From the NCBI GenBank assembly GCA_965199165.1, contig OZ240681.1, positions 4,588,001 through 4,652,000 of the forward strand: 64,000 nt of DNA. Direction: 5' to 3'. The stretch is from LMUY01 sp965199165 (GTDB lineage Bacteria; Pseudomonadota; Alphaproteobacteria; Acetobacterales; Acetobacteraceae). The notes below the pieces were generated by a model. The model was not told where the DNA came from and ran no database searches. It worked only from the letters and a program-made list of their open reading frames with translations. Of the stretch, positions 24,943 through 33,834 are shown piece by piece. Each line of letters starts with the position of its first letter. The first letter of the stretch is position 1. Made by a program: the position numbers and the translations under genes.

Positions 24943-26075
24943 TCCAGCACGCTCCCTGCTTCGGCGAGCGCGGCCAGGTGGCTGTCGGCATCGCCGAACA
25001 GCAGTTCGATCATGGACATGCGCTTGAAGTAGTGGCCAACCATGTATTCCATGGTGACGCCGATCCCACCATGCAGCTGGACCGCCTCCTGACCCAGCTT
25101 GCGACCTGAACGCCCGATCTGCACCTTCGCCGCGGCGGCCACCTTATGGCGTTCTCCGGCATCATCCTCGCCCGACATCATGGTCGCCAGCAGCGCCATC
25201 GATCGTGCCTGCTCCAGCAGCACATACATGTCGACGGCGCGGTGCTGCAGGGCCTGGAACTCCCCGATGGCCCGGCCGAACTGCTTGCGCTGCTTCATGT
25301 AGTCCACGGTGGAGGCGTGCATCGCGGCCATGACGCCCACCGCCTCCGCGGCCACGAAGGCAAGCGCCTCGTCGACCACCCGTTCGACGGCGGTCAACGC
25401 ACCGGCCGGGTCACCCAACGGGATGCCCGTCGCCCCGGCAAGCGATACCTCCGCCGCGCGCAGCCCATCCTGCGTCGGGTAGCCGCGGACCGACACGCCG
25501 TCGCCCGGGACGTCGACGAGGAACAGCCCAATCCCGCTGCGATCGCGCGTGCTGCCGGACGTACGGGCGGTGACCAGCAGCTTGCCGGCACAATCGCCAT
25601 GCAGCACGACGCCCTTGTCGCCCTCCAGCCGCCAACGGCCGCCCTCTGGGCGGGCGATCGTGGAGACATGGTGCAAGTCATAGCGCGACTGCCGTTCCAC
25701 ATGCGCGAATGCCAGCAGCAGTTCGCCCGCGGCCACGCGAGGCAGCAGCGCCGCCTGGGTCGCCGCGTCGGCCGTGCGCCGCAGCAGCCCGGCGCCGAGC
25801 ACGACGGTGGCGAGATATGGCTCCAGCACCAGCCCGCGCCCGAAAGCCTCGGCGACGATCATCGTCTCCACCGGGCCGCCGCCGAAGCCGCCATGCTCCT
25901 CCGCGATCGGCAGGCCGAGCAGGCCGAGTTCGGCGAACTGCGCCCACATCGCGCGGCTCCATCCACCCGGCTCCGCCATGAAGCCGCGGCGCTGGTCGAA
26001 GCCATACTTGTCGGCGATCAGACGGTCGACGCTCTCCTTCAGGAGGCGCTGGTCGTCGTTCAGGTCGAAATCCAT
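24933..26075 (-). CDS. pimD: Acyl-CoA dehydrogenase, PimD-like small subunit
   Basis: A 380-residue FAD flavoprotein of the acyl-CoA dehydrogenase superfamily. It has the N-terminal helical domain (DFDLNDDQRLLKESVDRLI), a degenerate middle domain (AFAHVERQSRYDLHHVST replaces the usual AxTEPxAGSD) and C-terminal YMKQRKQFGRAIGEFQALQH with QEAVQLHGGIGVTMEYMVGH. It is paired with the larger dehydrogenase upstream, and the order with thiolase, ligase and PimF matches the R. palustris pimFABCD operon for dicarboxylic acid beta-oxidation. It should form a heteromeric dehydrogenase with PimC making a trans-2-enoyl-CoA. It is the last gene of the run. Confidence 0.85.
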   Translation of the reverse strand: MDFDLNDDQRLLKESVDRLIADKYGFDQRRGFMAEPGGWSRAMWAQFAELGLLGLPIAEEHGGFGGGPVETMIVAEAFGRGLVLEPYLATVVLGAGLLRRTADAATQAALLPRVAAGELLLAFAHVERQSRYDLHHVSTIARPEGGRWRLEGDKGVVLHGDCAGKLLVTARTSGSTRDRSGIGLFLVDVPGDGVSVRGYPTQDGLRAAEVSLAGATGIPLGDPAGALTAVERVVDEALAFVAAEAVGVMAAMHASTVDYMKQRKQFGRAIGEFQALQHRAVDMYVLLEQARSMALLATMMSGEDDAGERHKVAAAAKVQIGRSGRKLGQEAVQLHGGIGVTMEYMVGHYFKRMSMIELLFGDADSHLAALAEAGSVLEAA

Positions 26076-26108
26076 GAGCGTCCTATGTGGATGAGGGCCG
26101 AACGAAGG

Positions 26109-27317
26109 TCAGAACCCGAGGATCGCCTTGGCCACGATGTTGCGCTGGATCTCGTTGGACCCGCCGTAGATCGAGACCTTGCGCCAATTGAAGTAGGTGG
26201 GGGCCGCCTCCGCCGCGTATTCCGCGCCGATCGAGCTTGGATCGTTGTCGCCTTCCGGCTCGACGTCGGCGCTGTAGGGCATGGCGTAGGGCCCCACCAG
26301 ATCCAACAGCAATTCCGTGGTTGCCTGCTGGATCTCGGAACCTTTGATCTTGAGGATCGAGCTCATCGGGTTCGGCTTGCCCTTGGGTCGGTCGCGCTCC
26401 CCCGCCACGACGCGGAGCTGCGTCATCTCCAGCGCCCGCAGCTCGATCTCCACGGCCGTCAGCTTCTCGCGGAAGTGCCGATCCTCGATCATGGGCTTGT
26501 CGCCCAGGCGCTCCAGTCTGGCCAACTCGCGCAAGCGGATCAGCCGCGCCTTGGACACGCCGACGCGGGCGATGCCCGTCCGCTCGTTGCCGAGCAGGAA
26601 CTTTGCATAGTCCCAGCCTTTGTTTTCTTGCCCGACAAGGTTCTCGTACGGCACGCGCACCTCGTCGAACCAGACCTCGTTCACCTCGTGCCCGCCGTCC
26701 AGCGTCTGGATCGGCCGCACCGTGATGCCCGGCGTCGTCATGTCGATCAGGATGAAGGAGATGCCTTCCTGCTTCTTCGCGGCTTGGGGGTCGGTCCGGC
26801 ACAGGCAGAAGATCCAATCCGCATGCTGCGCCAGCGTGGTCCAGGTCTTCTGGCCATTGACCACCCATTCGTCGCCCTCGCAACGCGCCGTGGTGCGCAG
26901 CCCCGCAAGGTCCGACCCGGCGCCGGGCTCGGAAAAACCCTGGCACCACCAGATGTCGAGGTTGGCGGTGGCCGGCAGGAAACGCTGCTTCTGCGCCTCG
27001 CTGCCGAACTGCGCGATGACCGGGCCGACCATGGAGGTGTTGAAGCCCAGCGGCGCAGGGACGGAGTTGGTCTGCATCTCGTCGAGCCAGATATACGTCT
27101 GCACCGGCGACCAATCCTTGCCGCCCCAGGCGACCGGCCAGTGCGGCACGGCCAATCCGGCCTTGTTCATCGCCCGCTGCACGGTCACGAGGTCGGGCTT
27201 GGACACATGCTCGCCCTTGCCGGCCTTGGTGCGGATGTCGGCTGGGATTTCGGTGCGGAAGAAGCGCCGCATCTCGTCGCGGAAGGCGCGTTCCTCGGGC
27301 GTGAAGCTCAAATCCAT
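26109..27317 (-). CDS. pimC: Acyl-CoA dehydrogenase, PimC-like large subunit
   Basis: A 402-residue FAD-dependent dehydrogenase with canonical motifs: WWCQGFSEPGAGSDLAGLRT contains the flavin-contacting SEPGAGSD, GDEWVVNGQKTWTTLAQHAD the beta-domain, and GLVGPYAMPY-type sequence plus KVSIYGGSNEIQRNIVAKAI the C-terminal FAD/CoA contacts. The C-terminal domain has a longer insert than fatty acyl-CoA dehydrogenases, as in PimC homologues. It lies 33 bases upstream of pimD and 69 bases downstream of the thiolase, with a palindromic repeat in that gap. Substrate is inferred as a medium-chain dicarboxyl-CoA from operon context. Confidence 0.88.
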   Translation of the reverse strand: MDLSFTPEERAFRDEMRRFFRTEIPADIRTKAGKGEHVSKPDLVTVQRAMNKAGLAVPHWPVAWGGKDWSPVQTYIWLDEMQTNSVPAPLGFNTSMVGPVIAQFGSEAQKQRFLPATANLDIWWCQGFSEPGAGSDLAGLRTTARCEGDEWVVNGQKTWTTLAQHADWIFCLCRTDPQAAKKQEGISFILIDMTTPGITVRPIQTLDGGHEVNEVWFDEVRVPYENLVGQENKGWDYAKFLLGNERTGIARVGVSKARLIRLRELARLERLGDKPMIEDRHFREKLTAVEIELRALEMTQLRVVAGERDRPKGKPNPMSSILKIKGSEIQQATTELLLDLVGPYAMPYSADVEPEGDNDPSSIGAEYAAEAAPTYFNWRKVSIYGGSNEIQRNIVAKAILGF

Positions 27318-27342
27318 GGGCTACTCCTACGTGCTGGCGAGA

Positions 27343-27383
27343 CCTCACCCCACCCTCTCCCAGCAGGAGAGGGTCGGGTGAGG
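27343..27383. repeat. Palindromic repeat hairpin, copy 2, inside the pim operon
   Basis: CCTCACCC-C-ACCCTCTCC, loop CAGCA, then GGAGAGGGT-C-GGGTGAGG makes an 18-pair stem with one internal mismatch. It lies in the 69-base gap between the thiolase stop and pimC. This is a single complete unit of the family also seen at 504-588 and 55201-55290. In this position it could lower or stabilise the downstream part of the operon mRNA. Confidence 0.8.
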
Positions 27384-27386
27384 GCG

Positions 27387-28577
27387 CTAGTGAACGATCT
27401 CGAACAGCCCGGCAGCGCCCTGGCCGCCACCGATGCACATGGTGACGACGGCGTGCTTGGCACCCCGGCGCCGCCCCTCGATCAGCGCGTGCCCGGCCAT
27501 GCGGGCGCCGCTCATGCCATAGGGATGCCCGATCGCGATCGAGCCGCCATCCACGTTCAGCCGATCGTTCGGGATGCCGAGCTTGTCGCGGCAATACAGC
27601 ACCTGGCTGGCGAACGCCTCGTTCAGCTCCCACAGGTCGATGTCCTCGATCCGCAGGCCCTTGCGCTCCAGCAGCCGAGGGATCGCGTAGACCGGGCCGA
27701 TGCCCATCTCGTCCGGGTCGCACCCGGCAGTGGCGTAGCCGCGGAAGATGCCGAGCGGCGTCAGGCCGAGCCGCGCCGCCTCCTCGCCGGACATCATGAC
27801 GCAGGCGGACGCCCCGTCGCTGAGCTGGCTGGCGTTGCCTGCAGTGATGAACTGGTCCTCGCCGCGCACCGGCTTCAGCTTCGCCAGCCCCTCCAGCGTC
27901 GTGTCCGGCCGGTTGCACTCGTCGGAGGTGAGCGTCACCTGCTCCTGGCTGACCGCCTTGGTCGCCTTGTCCACCACCTCCTTGGTGACGGTCATCGTCA
28001 CGATCTCCTGCGCGAGGCGGCCGGCCTGCTGGGCGGCGGCGGTGCGGCGCTGGCTCTCCAGCGAATACTCGTCCTGCGCCTCCCGGCTGATGCCGTAGCG
28101 CTTGGCGACGACGTCGGCGGTCTCGATCATCGGCATGTAGACGTCCGGCGCATGCTCCGTCAGCCACTCGTCGCGATAGTGGAAGGTGTTCATGTGGAAC
28201 TGCACCAGGCTGATCGACTCCAGCCCGCCCGCCACCGCCACCGGCGCGCCGTCGTTGACGATCCGACCGGCCGCCAGCGCCATCGCCTGCAGCCCGGACG
28301 AGCAGAAGCGGTTCACCGTCATCGCGGACGCGGTGGGCGGGATGCCGGCGCGCAACGCCGCCTGCCGGGCGATGTTGCCGCCGGTGGCGCCCTCAGGGTT
28401 GGCGCAACCCATCACCACGTCCTCCACGCTGGCCGGGTCGATGCCGGCCCGCTCCATCGCGGCACGGATGGCATGGCCGCCCAAATCCGCCCCATGGGTC
28501 ACGTTGAACGCGCCGCGCTGCGCCTTGCCGATGGGCGTGCGGGCGGTGGAGACGATAACGGCTTCGGTCATGGGCAT
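27387..28577 (-). CDS. pimB: Acetyl-CoA C-acyltransferase (thiolase), PimB-like
   Basis: A 396-residue thiolase performing the CoA-dependent cleavage of 3-ketoacyl-CoA. The nucleophile is Cys92 in VNRFCSSGLQAMA. The C-terminal catalytic elements are ELNEAFA, NVDGGSIAIGHPYGMSGARM (His) and VTMCIGGGQGAAGLFE (second Cys). Length matches FadA/PimB. ATG 28577 overlaps the ligase stop (ATGA) with GAAGG upstream; an ATG two codons on is also possible. The degradative role is inferred from flanking ligase, dehydrogenases and PimF; a biosynthetic acetoacetyl-CoA role is less likely. Confidence 0.92.
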   Translation of the reverse strand: MPMTEAVIVSTARTPIGKAQRGAFNVTHGADLGGHAIRAAMERAGIDPASVEDVVMGCANPEGATGGNIARQAALRAGIPPTASAMTVNRFCSSGLQAMALAAGRIVNDGAPVAVAGGLESISLVQFHMNTFHYRDEWLTEHAPDVYMPMIETADVVAKRYGISREAQDEYSLESQRRTAAAQQAGRLAQEIVTMTVTKEVVDKATKAVSQEQVTLTSDECNRPDTTLEGLAKLKPVRGEDQFITAGNASQLSDGASACVMMSGEEAARLGLTPLGIFRGYATAGCDPDEMGIGPVYAIPRLLERKGLRIEDIDLWELNEAFASQVLYCRDKLGIPNDRLNVDGGSIAIGHPYGMSGARMAGHALIEGRRRGAKHAVVTMCIGGGQGAAGLFEIVH

Positions 28578-30247
28578 CAGGCCTTCACGGGTTCGAGGAC
28601 GCGGCGCTTCTCTTCTTCGGCCAGTTCCTTGCGCGACAGCTTTCCCACGGCGGTGCGGGGCAGCGAATCGCGGAACTCCAGTGCCGCGGGCAGCTCGTGG
28701 CGGCCCAGCCGGTCCGCCAGGAAGCTGCGCAGCTCCTCCAGACTGAACGGCTCGGCACCGTCGCGCAACTTCACGAACGCCTTGGCCGCCTGGCCGCGAT
28801 AGGCGTCCGGGATGCCGACGACGGTGCATTCCTCGACCGCCGCGTGTTCGTAGACCGCATCCTCGATCTGCCGCGGATACACGTTGAAGCCGCCGGAGAT
28901 GATCATGTCCTTCTTGCGGTCGACGATATAGAAGTTGCCGCCATCATCCATGAAGCCGATGTCGCCGGTCAGGAAGAAGCCGTCGGCGAACGCCGTCGCG
29001 GTCTCCGCCGGGCGGTTCCAATAGCCGGCGGTCACGTTCGGGCCGCGGATGCGCAACTCGCCGGTCTCGCCCACGGGCAGCACACGGTGCGGGTCGGCGA
29101 GGTCGACCACCTCCAGCTCCACGCCGGGCAGCGGCAGCCCGATCAATCCCGGCCGCATCGCCGCGTCCGGCAGGATGGTGGTCCCGGCGGGCGACGTCTC
29201 CGTCATGCCCCAGCCGCCGCCGACGCGCCGGCCGGTCAGCGCCTCGAACCGCTGCGCCACCTCCACCGGCAGCGGCGCGCCGCCGCAGCTGGCGATCCGC
29301 AGGGAGGACAGGTCCCGCTGGTCTAGGCCGGGCTGTGCCGCCATGGCGATGAACATGGTGGGCACGCCGGGGAAGACGGTCGCGCGCCCCCGCTCGATGT
29401 CGTCCAGCGTCTGCGCCGGGTCGAAGCGCTGGCGGAGCATGATCTCCACCCCGCCCTTCAGGCAGCGCAGCAGCACGGTGGTCAGCATGTAGATGTGGAA
29501 CAGCGGCAGCACGCCGATGACCTTGTCGTTCGGCTGCCAGTGGCGGCCGTTGCCGGCGAACCAGGTCTCGTAGATGGAGGTGGCGGCGGTCAGGTTCGCG
29601 TGGGTCAGCATCGCGGCGCGCGGCGCCCCGGTGGTGCCGCCGGTGTATTGCAGCACGGCGAGGTCGCCGGGGTCGCGCTGCGGCCAACTCCCCTGCGCCG
29701 GGCCGGCGCATAACTCGTCGAAGCCGACGATGCGCGTGTCGGGCGGAACGGACATGGTCGGCGGTCCGGCGCCCCACGCCGCGTCCTGGCCGACCACGAG
29801 GTGGTCGAGCAAGCCGTCCGCCAGCAAGGCCAGCGCCTGCGGCAGCATGGTCGCGAAATCGGGCGCCACCAGGATGCGCGCGCCGCTGTCGGTGAGCTTG
29901 CTTGCCAACACCCGCGGCGGGTCGAGCGGGCTGAGGTGCACCACGTGGCCGCCAGCCCGCAGCGTCGCGAAGAAGCCGAGCGGATGGTAAGGCACGTTCG
30001 GCAGGTACAACGCGACCGGTACGCCCGGTCCCACGCCAAGGCGCCGCAACCCCGCCGCCGCCCGATCGACGGAGGCGCAGAACTCGCGGAAGCCGATGCG
30101 CCGGCCGCGGAAGTCGATGTAGGGGCGGTCACCGAACCGCTCCACCGCCGTGTCGAGCAAGGCCGGAAGGGTCGTGATGTCGAGCGGAGCGTCCCACCGC
30201 AGCGCGGGCGGGTAGGACCGCTCCCACGCGAAGGGACGCTCGCCCAT
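28577..30247 (-). CDS. pimA: Acid-CoA ligase (AMP-forming), PimA-like
   Basis: A 556-residue ANL enzyme activating the acid that enters the pim pathway. Motifs: P-loop LQYTGGTTGAPRAAMLTHAN, in which the usual GxPKG lysine is arginine (GAPRAA), VLPLFHIYMLTTVLL, GGGWGMTETSPAGTT, GFFLTGDIGFMDDGGNF, IVDRKKDMIISGGFNVYPRQ and the catalytic lysine in RTAVGKLSRKEL. This organisation resembles long-chain FadD and dicarboxylate-CoA ligase PimA. It overlaps pimF upstream and pimB downstream, each by ATGA, so the three are coupled. Chain-length preference cannot be read by eye. Confidence 0.87.
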   Translation of the reverse strand: MGERPFAWERSYPPALRWDAPLDITTLPALLDTAVERFGDRPYIDFRGRRIGFREFCASVDRAAAGLRRLGVGPGVPVALYLPNVPYHPLGFFATLRAGGHVVHLSPLDPPRVLASKLTDSGARILVAPDFATMLPQALALLADGLLDHLVVGQDAAWGAGPPTMSVPPDTRIVGFDELCAGPAQGSWPQRDPGDLAVLQYTGGTTGAPRAAMLTHANLTAATSIYETWFAGNGRHWQPNDKVIGVLPLFHIYMLTTVLLRCLKGGVEIMLRQRFDPAQTLDDIERGRATVFPGVPTMFIAMAAQPGLDQRDLSSLRIASCGGAPLPVEVAQRFEALTGRRVGGGWGMTETSPAGTTILPDAAMRPGLIGLPLPGVELEVVDLADPHRVLPVGETGELRIRGPNVTAGYWNRPAETATAFADGFFLTGDIGFMDDGGNFYIVDRKKDMIISGGFNVYPRQIEDAVYEHAAVEECTVVGIPDAYRGQAAKAFVKLRDGAEPFSLEELRSFLADRLGRHELPAALEFRDSLPRTAVGKLSRKELAEEEKRRVLEPVKA

Positions 30248-32325
30248 CAGGCGGCCGCCTTCACCTGCGTGGCGAAGCCGGCGCCTTGGCTGGCCAGGTC
30301 GCGCAGCAGCTTGGCGGGGCGCAACGACTCGTCGCCGCTGCGGTCGGCGTAAAAGTCCAGCCGGTCGGCGATCTTCTTCAGCCCGACGGTGTCGGCATAG
30401 TGCATCGGGCCACCGGTCCAGGACGGCCAGCCGTAGCCGTTCATCCAGACGACGTCGATGTCGGATGGCCGGGTGGCGATGCCTTCCTCCAGGATGCGCG
30501 CACCCTCGTTGATCATCGGGTAGAACATGCGCTCGAAGATCTCGTCGTCGTCGATCGTGCGCGGGTTGACGCCCACCTTGCGCTGCTGCTCGGCGATGAT
30601 CCGCTCGACCTCCGGGTCCGGCGAGGGCGTGCGGCCGTCATACTTGTAGTACCCCGCGCCGGTCTTCTGTCCGAACCGCCCGGCCTCGCACAGCGCGTCG
30701 CTGATCGGCGCGGTGGCGCCGCGGCCCTGGCGGATGCGCCAGCCCACGTCCAGCCCGGCCAGGTCCCCCATCGCATACGGCCCCATCGGGAAGCCGAACC
30801 GGGTGACCACCGCGTCCACCTGCTCCGGCCGCGCACCCTCCAGCAGCAGCGCCTCCGCCTGGGCCGAGCGCTTGTGCAGCATGCGGTTGCCGACGAACCC
30901 GTCGCACACGCCCACCACCGCGGCGACCTTGCCGATGGTGCGCCCGACCGCCAGCGCGCGCGCCAGCGACTCGTAGCTGGTCGCCTTGCCGCGCACGATC
31001 TCCAGCAGCTTCATCACGTTGGCCGGGGAGAAGAAGTGCATCCCCAGCACGTCCTGCGGCCGCTTGGTGAAGGACGCGATCTCGTCCACGTCCAGCGTGG
31101 AGGTGTTGGACGCCAGCAGCGCGCCCGGCTTGGCCAGGGCGTCGAGCTTGGTGAAGACCTCGCGCTTGACCTCCATCGTCTCGAACACTGCCTCGATCAC
31201 GAGGTCGGCGTCGGCCACGCCGGCGAAGTCCGTGGTGGGGGTGAACAGCGCCATGCGCTTGGCCAGGTCGCCCTCGGGCATGGAGCCGCGGCTGACGGCG
31301 GTGCGGTAGTTCTTCTCCACCACGGACATGCCGCGGTCCAGCGCCTCCCCCTTCACCTCCACCAGCGTCACCGGGATGCCGGCATTGGCGAAGCACATGG
31401 CGATGCCGCCGCCCATCGTGCCGGCGCCGATGATCGCCACGGTGGCGACCGGCACCGCTTTCAGCCCGGCCGGCATGCCGGGCACCTTGGTGGCCTCGCG
31501 TTCGGCGAAGAAGGCGTGGCGTTGCGCCCGGCTCTCGTCGCTGGCCACCAGCTCGGTGAACAACTTGCGTTCCAGCGCCAGCCCTTCGTCCATGGGCAGG
31601 GTGACGGCGGCCCGCACCGCCTCGATGCAGGCGGCCGGCGCGCGTTGGCCCCGGGCGCGCTTCAGCAGCGGTGCGGCGGCCTCGTCCAGCATGGCCGGGT
31701 TGGCACGCGCCTCCAGCAGCTTGTCCTCGCGGTCCCGCACGCGGACCAGCGGCTTGCCGATGCAGGAGCGGGCGAACGCCACCGCCTCTTCCCGCGTGGC
31801 GCACATCTGGTCCACCACGCCCTCGGCCTTGTCCGCCGGCAGGTGGGTGCCGCCGACGATCGCCTTCATCGCCGCCACCGGCCCCATCACCCGCGGCAGG
31901 CGCTGCGTGCCGCCTCCGCCGGGCAGGATCCCGAGCTTGACCTCCGGCAGGCCGAGCCTGGCGCCCGGTGCCGCCACGCGGTAGTGGCAGCCGAGCGCCA
32001 GTTCCAACCCGCCCCCCAGCGCCACGCCGGAGATGGCGGCGACCACCGGGCGATCGAACGCCTCGATCAGGGCGATGACCTCGGCCAGGCTCGGCGTCCG
32101 CGGCGGCTTGCCGAACTCCGTGATGTCGGCCCCGCCGGAAAAGGCGCGGGCGGTGCCCGACAGCACCACCGCCTTCACCGCGGGAAGGGCGGCCAAGCGG
32201 GCGAAGGCCTGCATCAGGCCCTCGCGCAACACGATGCCGAGCGCGTTCACCGGCGGGTTGTCCATGGTGACGACGGCCACGTCGCCCTCCTGCTGCAAGT
32301 CCACCACCGCGTTGATGCTGCCCAT
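30247..32325 (-). CDS. pimF: Bifunctional enoyl-CoA hydratase / 3-hydroxyacyl-CoA dehydrogenase, PimF-like
   Basis: A 692-residue multifunctional beta-oxidation enzyme. Residues 1-190 form the crotonase domain, with Glu109 (GGGLELALGC) and Glu128 (LPEVKLGILPGGGGTQRLPR). The NAD-binding fold starts VAIIGAGTMGGGIAMCFA at about 297. NTSTLDVDEIA and GMHFFSPANVMKLLEIV (catalytic His) follow, with two C-terminal helical 3HCDH domains. It converts enoyl-CoA through hydroxyacyl-CoA to ketoacyl-CoA. The start at 32325 has GGAGG about ten bases upstream, within the end of livF. This gene joins the transporter operon to the pim operon with no gap. Confidence 0.93.
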   Translation of the reverse strand: MGSINAVVDLQQEGDVAVVTMDNPPVNALGIVLREGLMQAFARLAALPAVKAVVLSGTARAFSGGADITEFGKPPRTPSLAEVIALIEAFDRPVVAAISGVALGGGLELALGCHYRVAAPGARLGLPEVKLGILPGGGGTQRLPRVMGPVAAMKAIVGGTHLPADKAEGVVDQMCATREEAVAFARSCIGKPLVRVRDREDKLLEARANPAMLDEAAAPLLKRARGQRAPAACIEAVRAAVTLPMDEGLALERKLFTELVASDESRAQRHAFFAEREATKVPGMPAGLKAVPVATVAIIGAGTMGGGIAMCFANAGIPVTLVEVKGEALDRGMSVVEKNYRTAVSRGSMPEGDLAKRMALFTPTTDFAGVADADLVIEAVFETMEVKREVFTKLDALAKPGALLASNTSTLDVDEIASFTKRPQDVLGMHFFSPANVMKLLEIVRGKATSYESLARALAVGRTIGKVAAVVGVCDGFVGNRMLHKRSAQAEALLLEGARPEQVDAVVTRFGFPMGPYAMGDLAGLDVGWRIRQGRGATAPISDALCEAGRFGQKTGAGYYKYDGRTPSPDPEVERIIAEQQRKVGVNPRTIDDDEIFERMFYPMINEGARILEEGIATRPSDIDVVWMNGYGWPSWTGGPMHYADTVGLKKIADRLDFYADRSGDESLRPAKLLRDLASQGAGFATQVKAAA

Positions 32326-32330
32326 GTCCG

Positions 32331-33041
32331 TCAAACCTCCAACCATTCGCGGCGCACCGTCGCATCCGCGGCGAGCGCGGCGGGCGTGCCTTCGAACACC
32401 ACCCGGCCATGCCCCATCACATACAAACGCCGCGAAATGGCCAACGCAATCGCCAGCTTCTGCTCCACCAGCAGGATCGTCGTGCCGCGTGCGGCCACAG
32501 TCTCCAGCAGCTCGCGCACGCGCTCCACCATCATCGGGGCGAGCCCCTCCGTTGGCTCGTCCACCATCACCAGCGCCGGGTTGCCCATCAGGGTGCGGCA
32601 GATCGCCAGCATCTGCTGCTCGCCGCCAGAAAGCGCACCGGCGGGGGCGCTCGCGCGCTCCTGCAGCCGGGGGAACAGCGCGTAGGCGTCACCGAGCGAG
32701 AAGGCGCCACCCGGGCCCTTCTTCTCGCCCAGCAGCAGGTTCTGCAAGGTGGTGAGGTCCGGGAAGATGGCGCGGTCCTCCGGCACGTAGCCCAGGCCGC
32801 GCCGGGCGATGGCGTGGGGCGTCAGGCGGCCGATATCCTCGCCGGCGAACACCACCCGGCCGCTGCGGACCACGCCGCCCATGATCGCCTTCAGCGTGGT
32901 GGACCGCCCGGCGCCGTTGCGGCCGAGGATGGCGACGATCTCCCCGCGCCCGACCTGCAGATCGACCCCGCGCAGCACCTGGCTCTTGCCATACCAGGCG
33001 TCCAGGCCCTGCACCTCCAGCATCGGCGTCGCGTTCAGCAT
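32331..33041 (-). CDS. livF: Branched-chain amino acid-type ABC transporter ATPase LivF, Walker A Lys to Arg
   Basis: A 236-residue ATP-binding subunit. The LivF signature LEVQGLDAWYGKSQVLRGV is present, with LSGGEQQMLAICRTLM (ABC signature), ALVMVDEPTEGLAPMMVERV (Walker B) and LVEQK (H-loop region; His replaced by Gln as usual in LivF). Walker A reads GRNGAGRSTTLKAIMG: Arg46 replaces the catalytic lysine of GxGKS/T. The DNA codon is CGG, seen directly. Such a change normally weakens nucleotide binding, so this subunit may be impaired and LivG may drive transport. Start at 33041, or at an ATG six codons later. Confidence 0.9.
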   Translation of the reverse strand: MLNATPMLEVQGLDAWYGKSQVLRGVDLQVGRGEIVAILGRNGAGRSTTLKAIMGGVVRSGRVVFAGEDIGRLTPHAIARRGLGYVPEDRAIFPDLTTLQNLLLGEKKGPGGAFSLGDAYALFPRLQERASAPAGALSGGEQQMLAICRTLMGNPALVMVDEPTEGLAPMMVERVRELLETVAARGTTILLVEQKLAIALAISRRLYVMGHGRVVFEGTPAALAADATVRREWLEV

Positions 33042-33075
33042 CGCATCGGGTCGTGCAGGCGATTGAAGCCCGGGC

Positions 33076-33834
33076 TCAGCACAGCGTGTCGGCCGCGGTG
33101 CCGAGATAGGCGGTGCGCACGGCCGCGTTGCCACGCACCTCCGCCGGCGGGCCGGAGGCGATGACCCGGCCGTCCGCCAACACGGTGATCCGGTCCGCCA
33201 GGTTGAACACGACGCCGAGGTCATGCTCGACCATGACCAAGGTGCGGCCCTCCGTCACCCGGCGGATCAGCGCGGTGGCACGCTCCGTCTCGGCATGGCT
33301 CATGCCTGCGGTGGGTTCGTCCAGCAGCACGATGCCGGCGCCGCCCGCCACCGCCACGCCGATCTCCAGCGCCCGCTGGTCCGCATAGGCGAGCGCACCC
33401 GCCAGCACCTGCCGCCGCGGCGCAAGTCCGGTCAGCTCCAGCATCTCCTCCGCCCGCTCGTTCAACGGGCGGTAGACGCCGACCGAGCGCCAGAAGTTAT
33501 GGCCCGCGCCCTGCGACCGCATCGCCGCGTTGCGCAGGTTCTCGAACACGGTCATGCGCGCGAACAGCGACGTCACCTGGAACGAGCGCGACAGGCCGCG
33601 GCGGCTGATGACGTGGGCAGGCAGGCCGGTGATGTCCTCGCCATTGAGCAGGACCTGCCCGGCGTCCGGGACCAGGCGGCCGCTGACGAGATGGAAGAAC
33701 GTGCTCTTGCCCGCCCCGTTCGGCCCGATCACGGCATGGCGCTCGCCCGCCGCGATGTCCAAGGTGATGCCCTTGATGATGGACGTCGCGCCGAAGCTCT
33801 TGCGCAGGTCCAGGATGGAAAGGGCGGGCGTCAT
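33076..33834 (-). CDS. livG: Branched-chain amino acid-type ABC transporter ATPase LivG
   Basis: A 252-residue ATP-binding subunit with intact Walker A (VIGPNGAGKSTFFHLVSG), LivG-specific SRRGLSRSFQVTSLFARMTV, Walker B GIVLLDEPTAGMSHAETE and H-loop VMVEHDLGVVFNLADRI. The ABC signature is atypical: ALAYADQRALEIGVAV replaces the usual LSGG/LSYG-Q element, a variant (AYADQR/SYGEQR) common in LivG. ATGA overlap with livM upstream; 34 bases separate it from livF. It energises the LivHM permease. Confidence 0.92.
   Translation of the reverse strand: MTPALSILDLRKSFGATSIIKGITLDIAAGERHAVIGPNGAGKSTFFHLVSGRLVPDAGQVLLNGEDITGLPAHVISRRGLSRSFQVTSLFARMTVFENLRNAAMRSQGAGHNFWRSVGVYRPLNERAEEMLELTGLAPRRQVLAGALAYADQRALEIGVAVAGGAGIVLLDEPTAGMSHAETERATALIRRVTEGRTLVMVEHDLGVVFNLADRITVLADGRVIASGPPAEVRGNAAVRTAYLGTAADTLC

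Noticed and set aside
25146..28802. 1218-codon plus-strand frame across the pim genes
   Set aside because: It is antisense to pimD, pimC and pimB, which have clear family motifs; product is compositionally biased.
30286..32685. 799-codon plus-strand frame opposite pimF and livF
   Set aside because: Antisense shadow of a well-supported bifunctional beta-oxidation gene.
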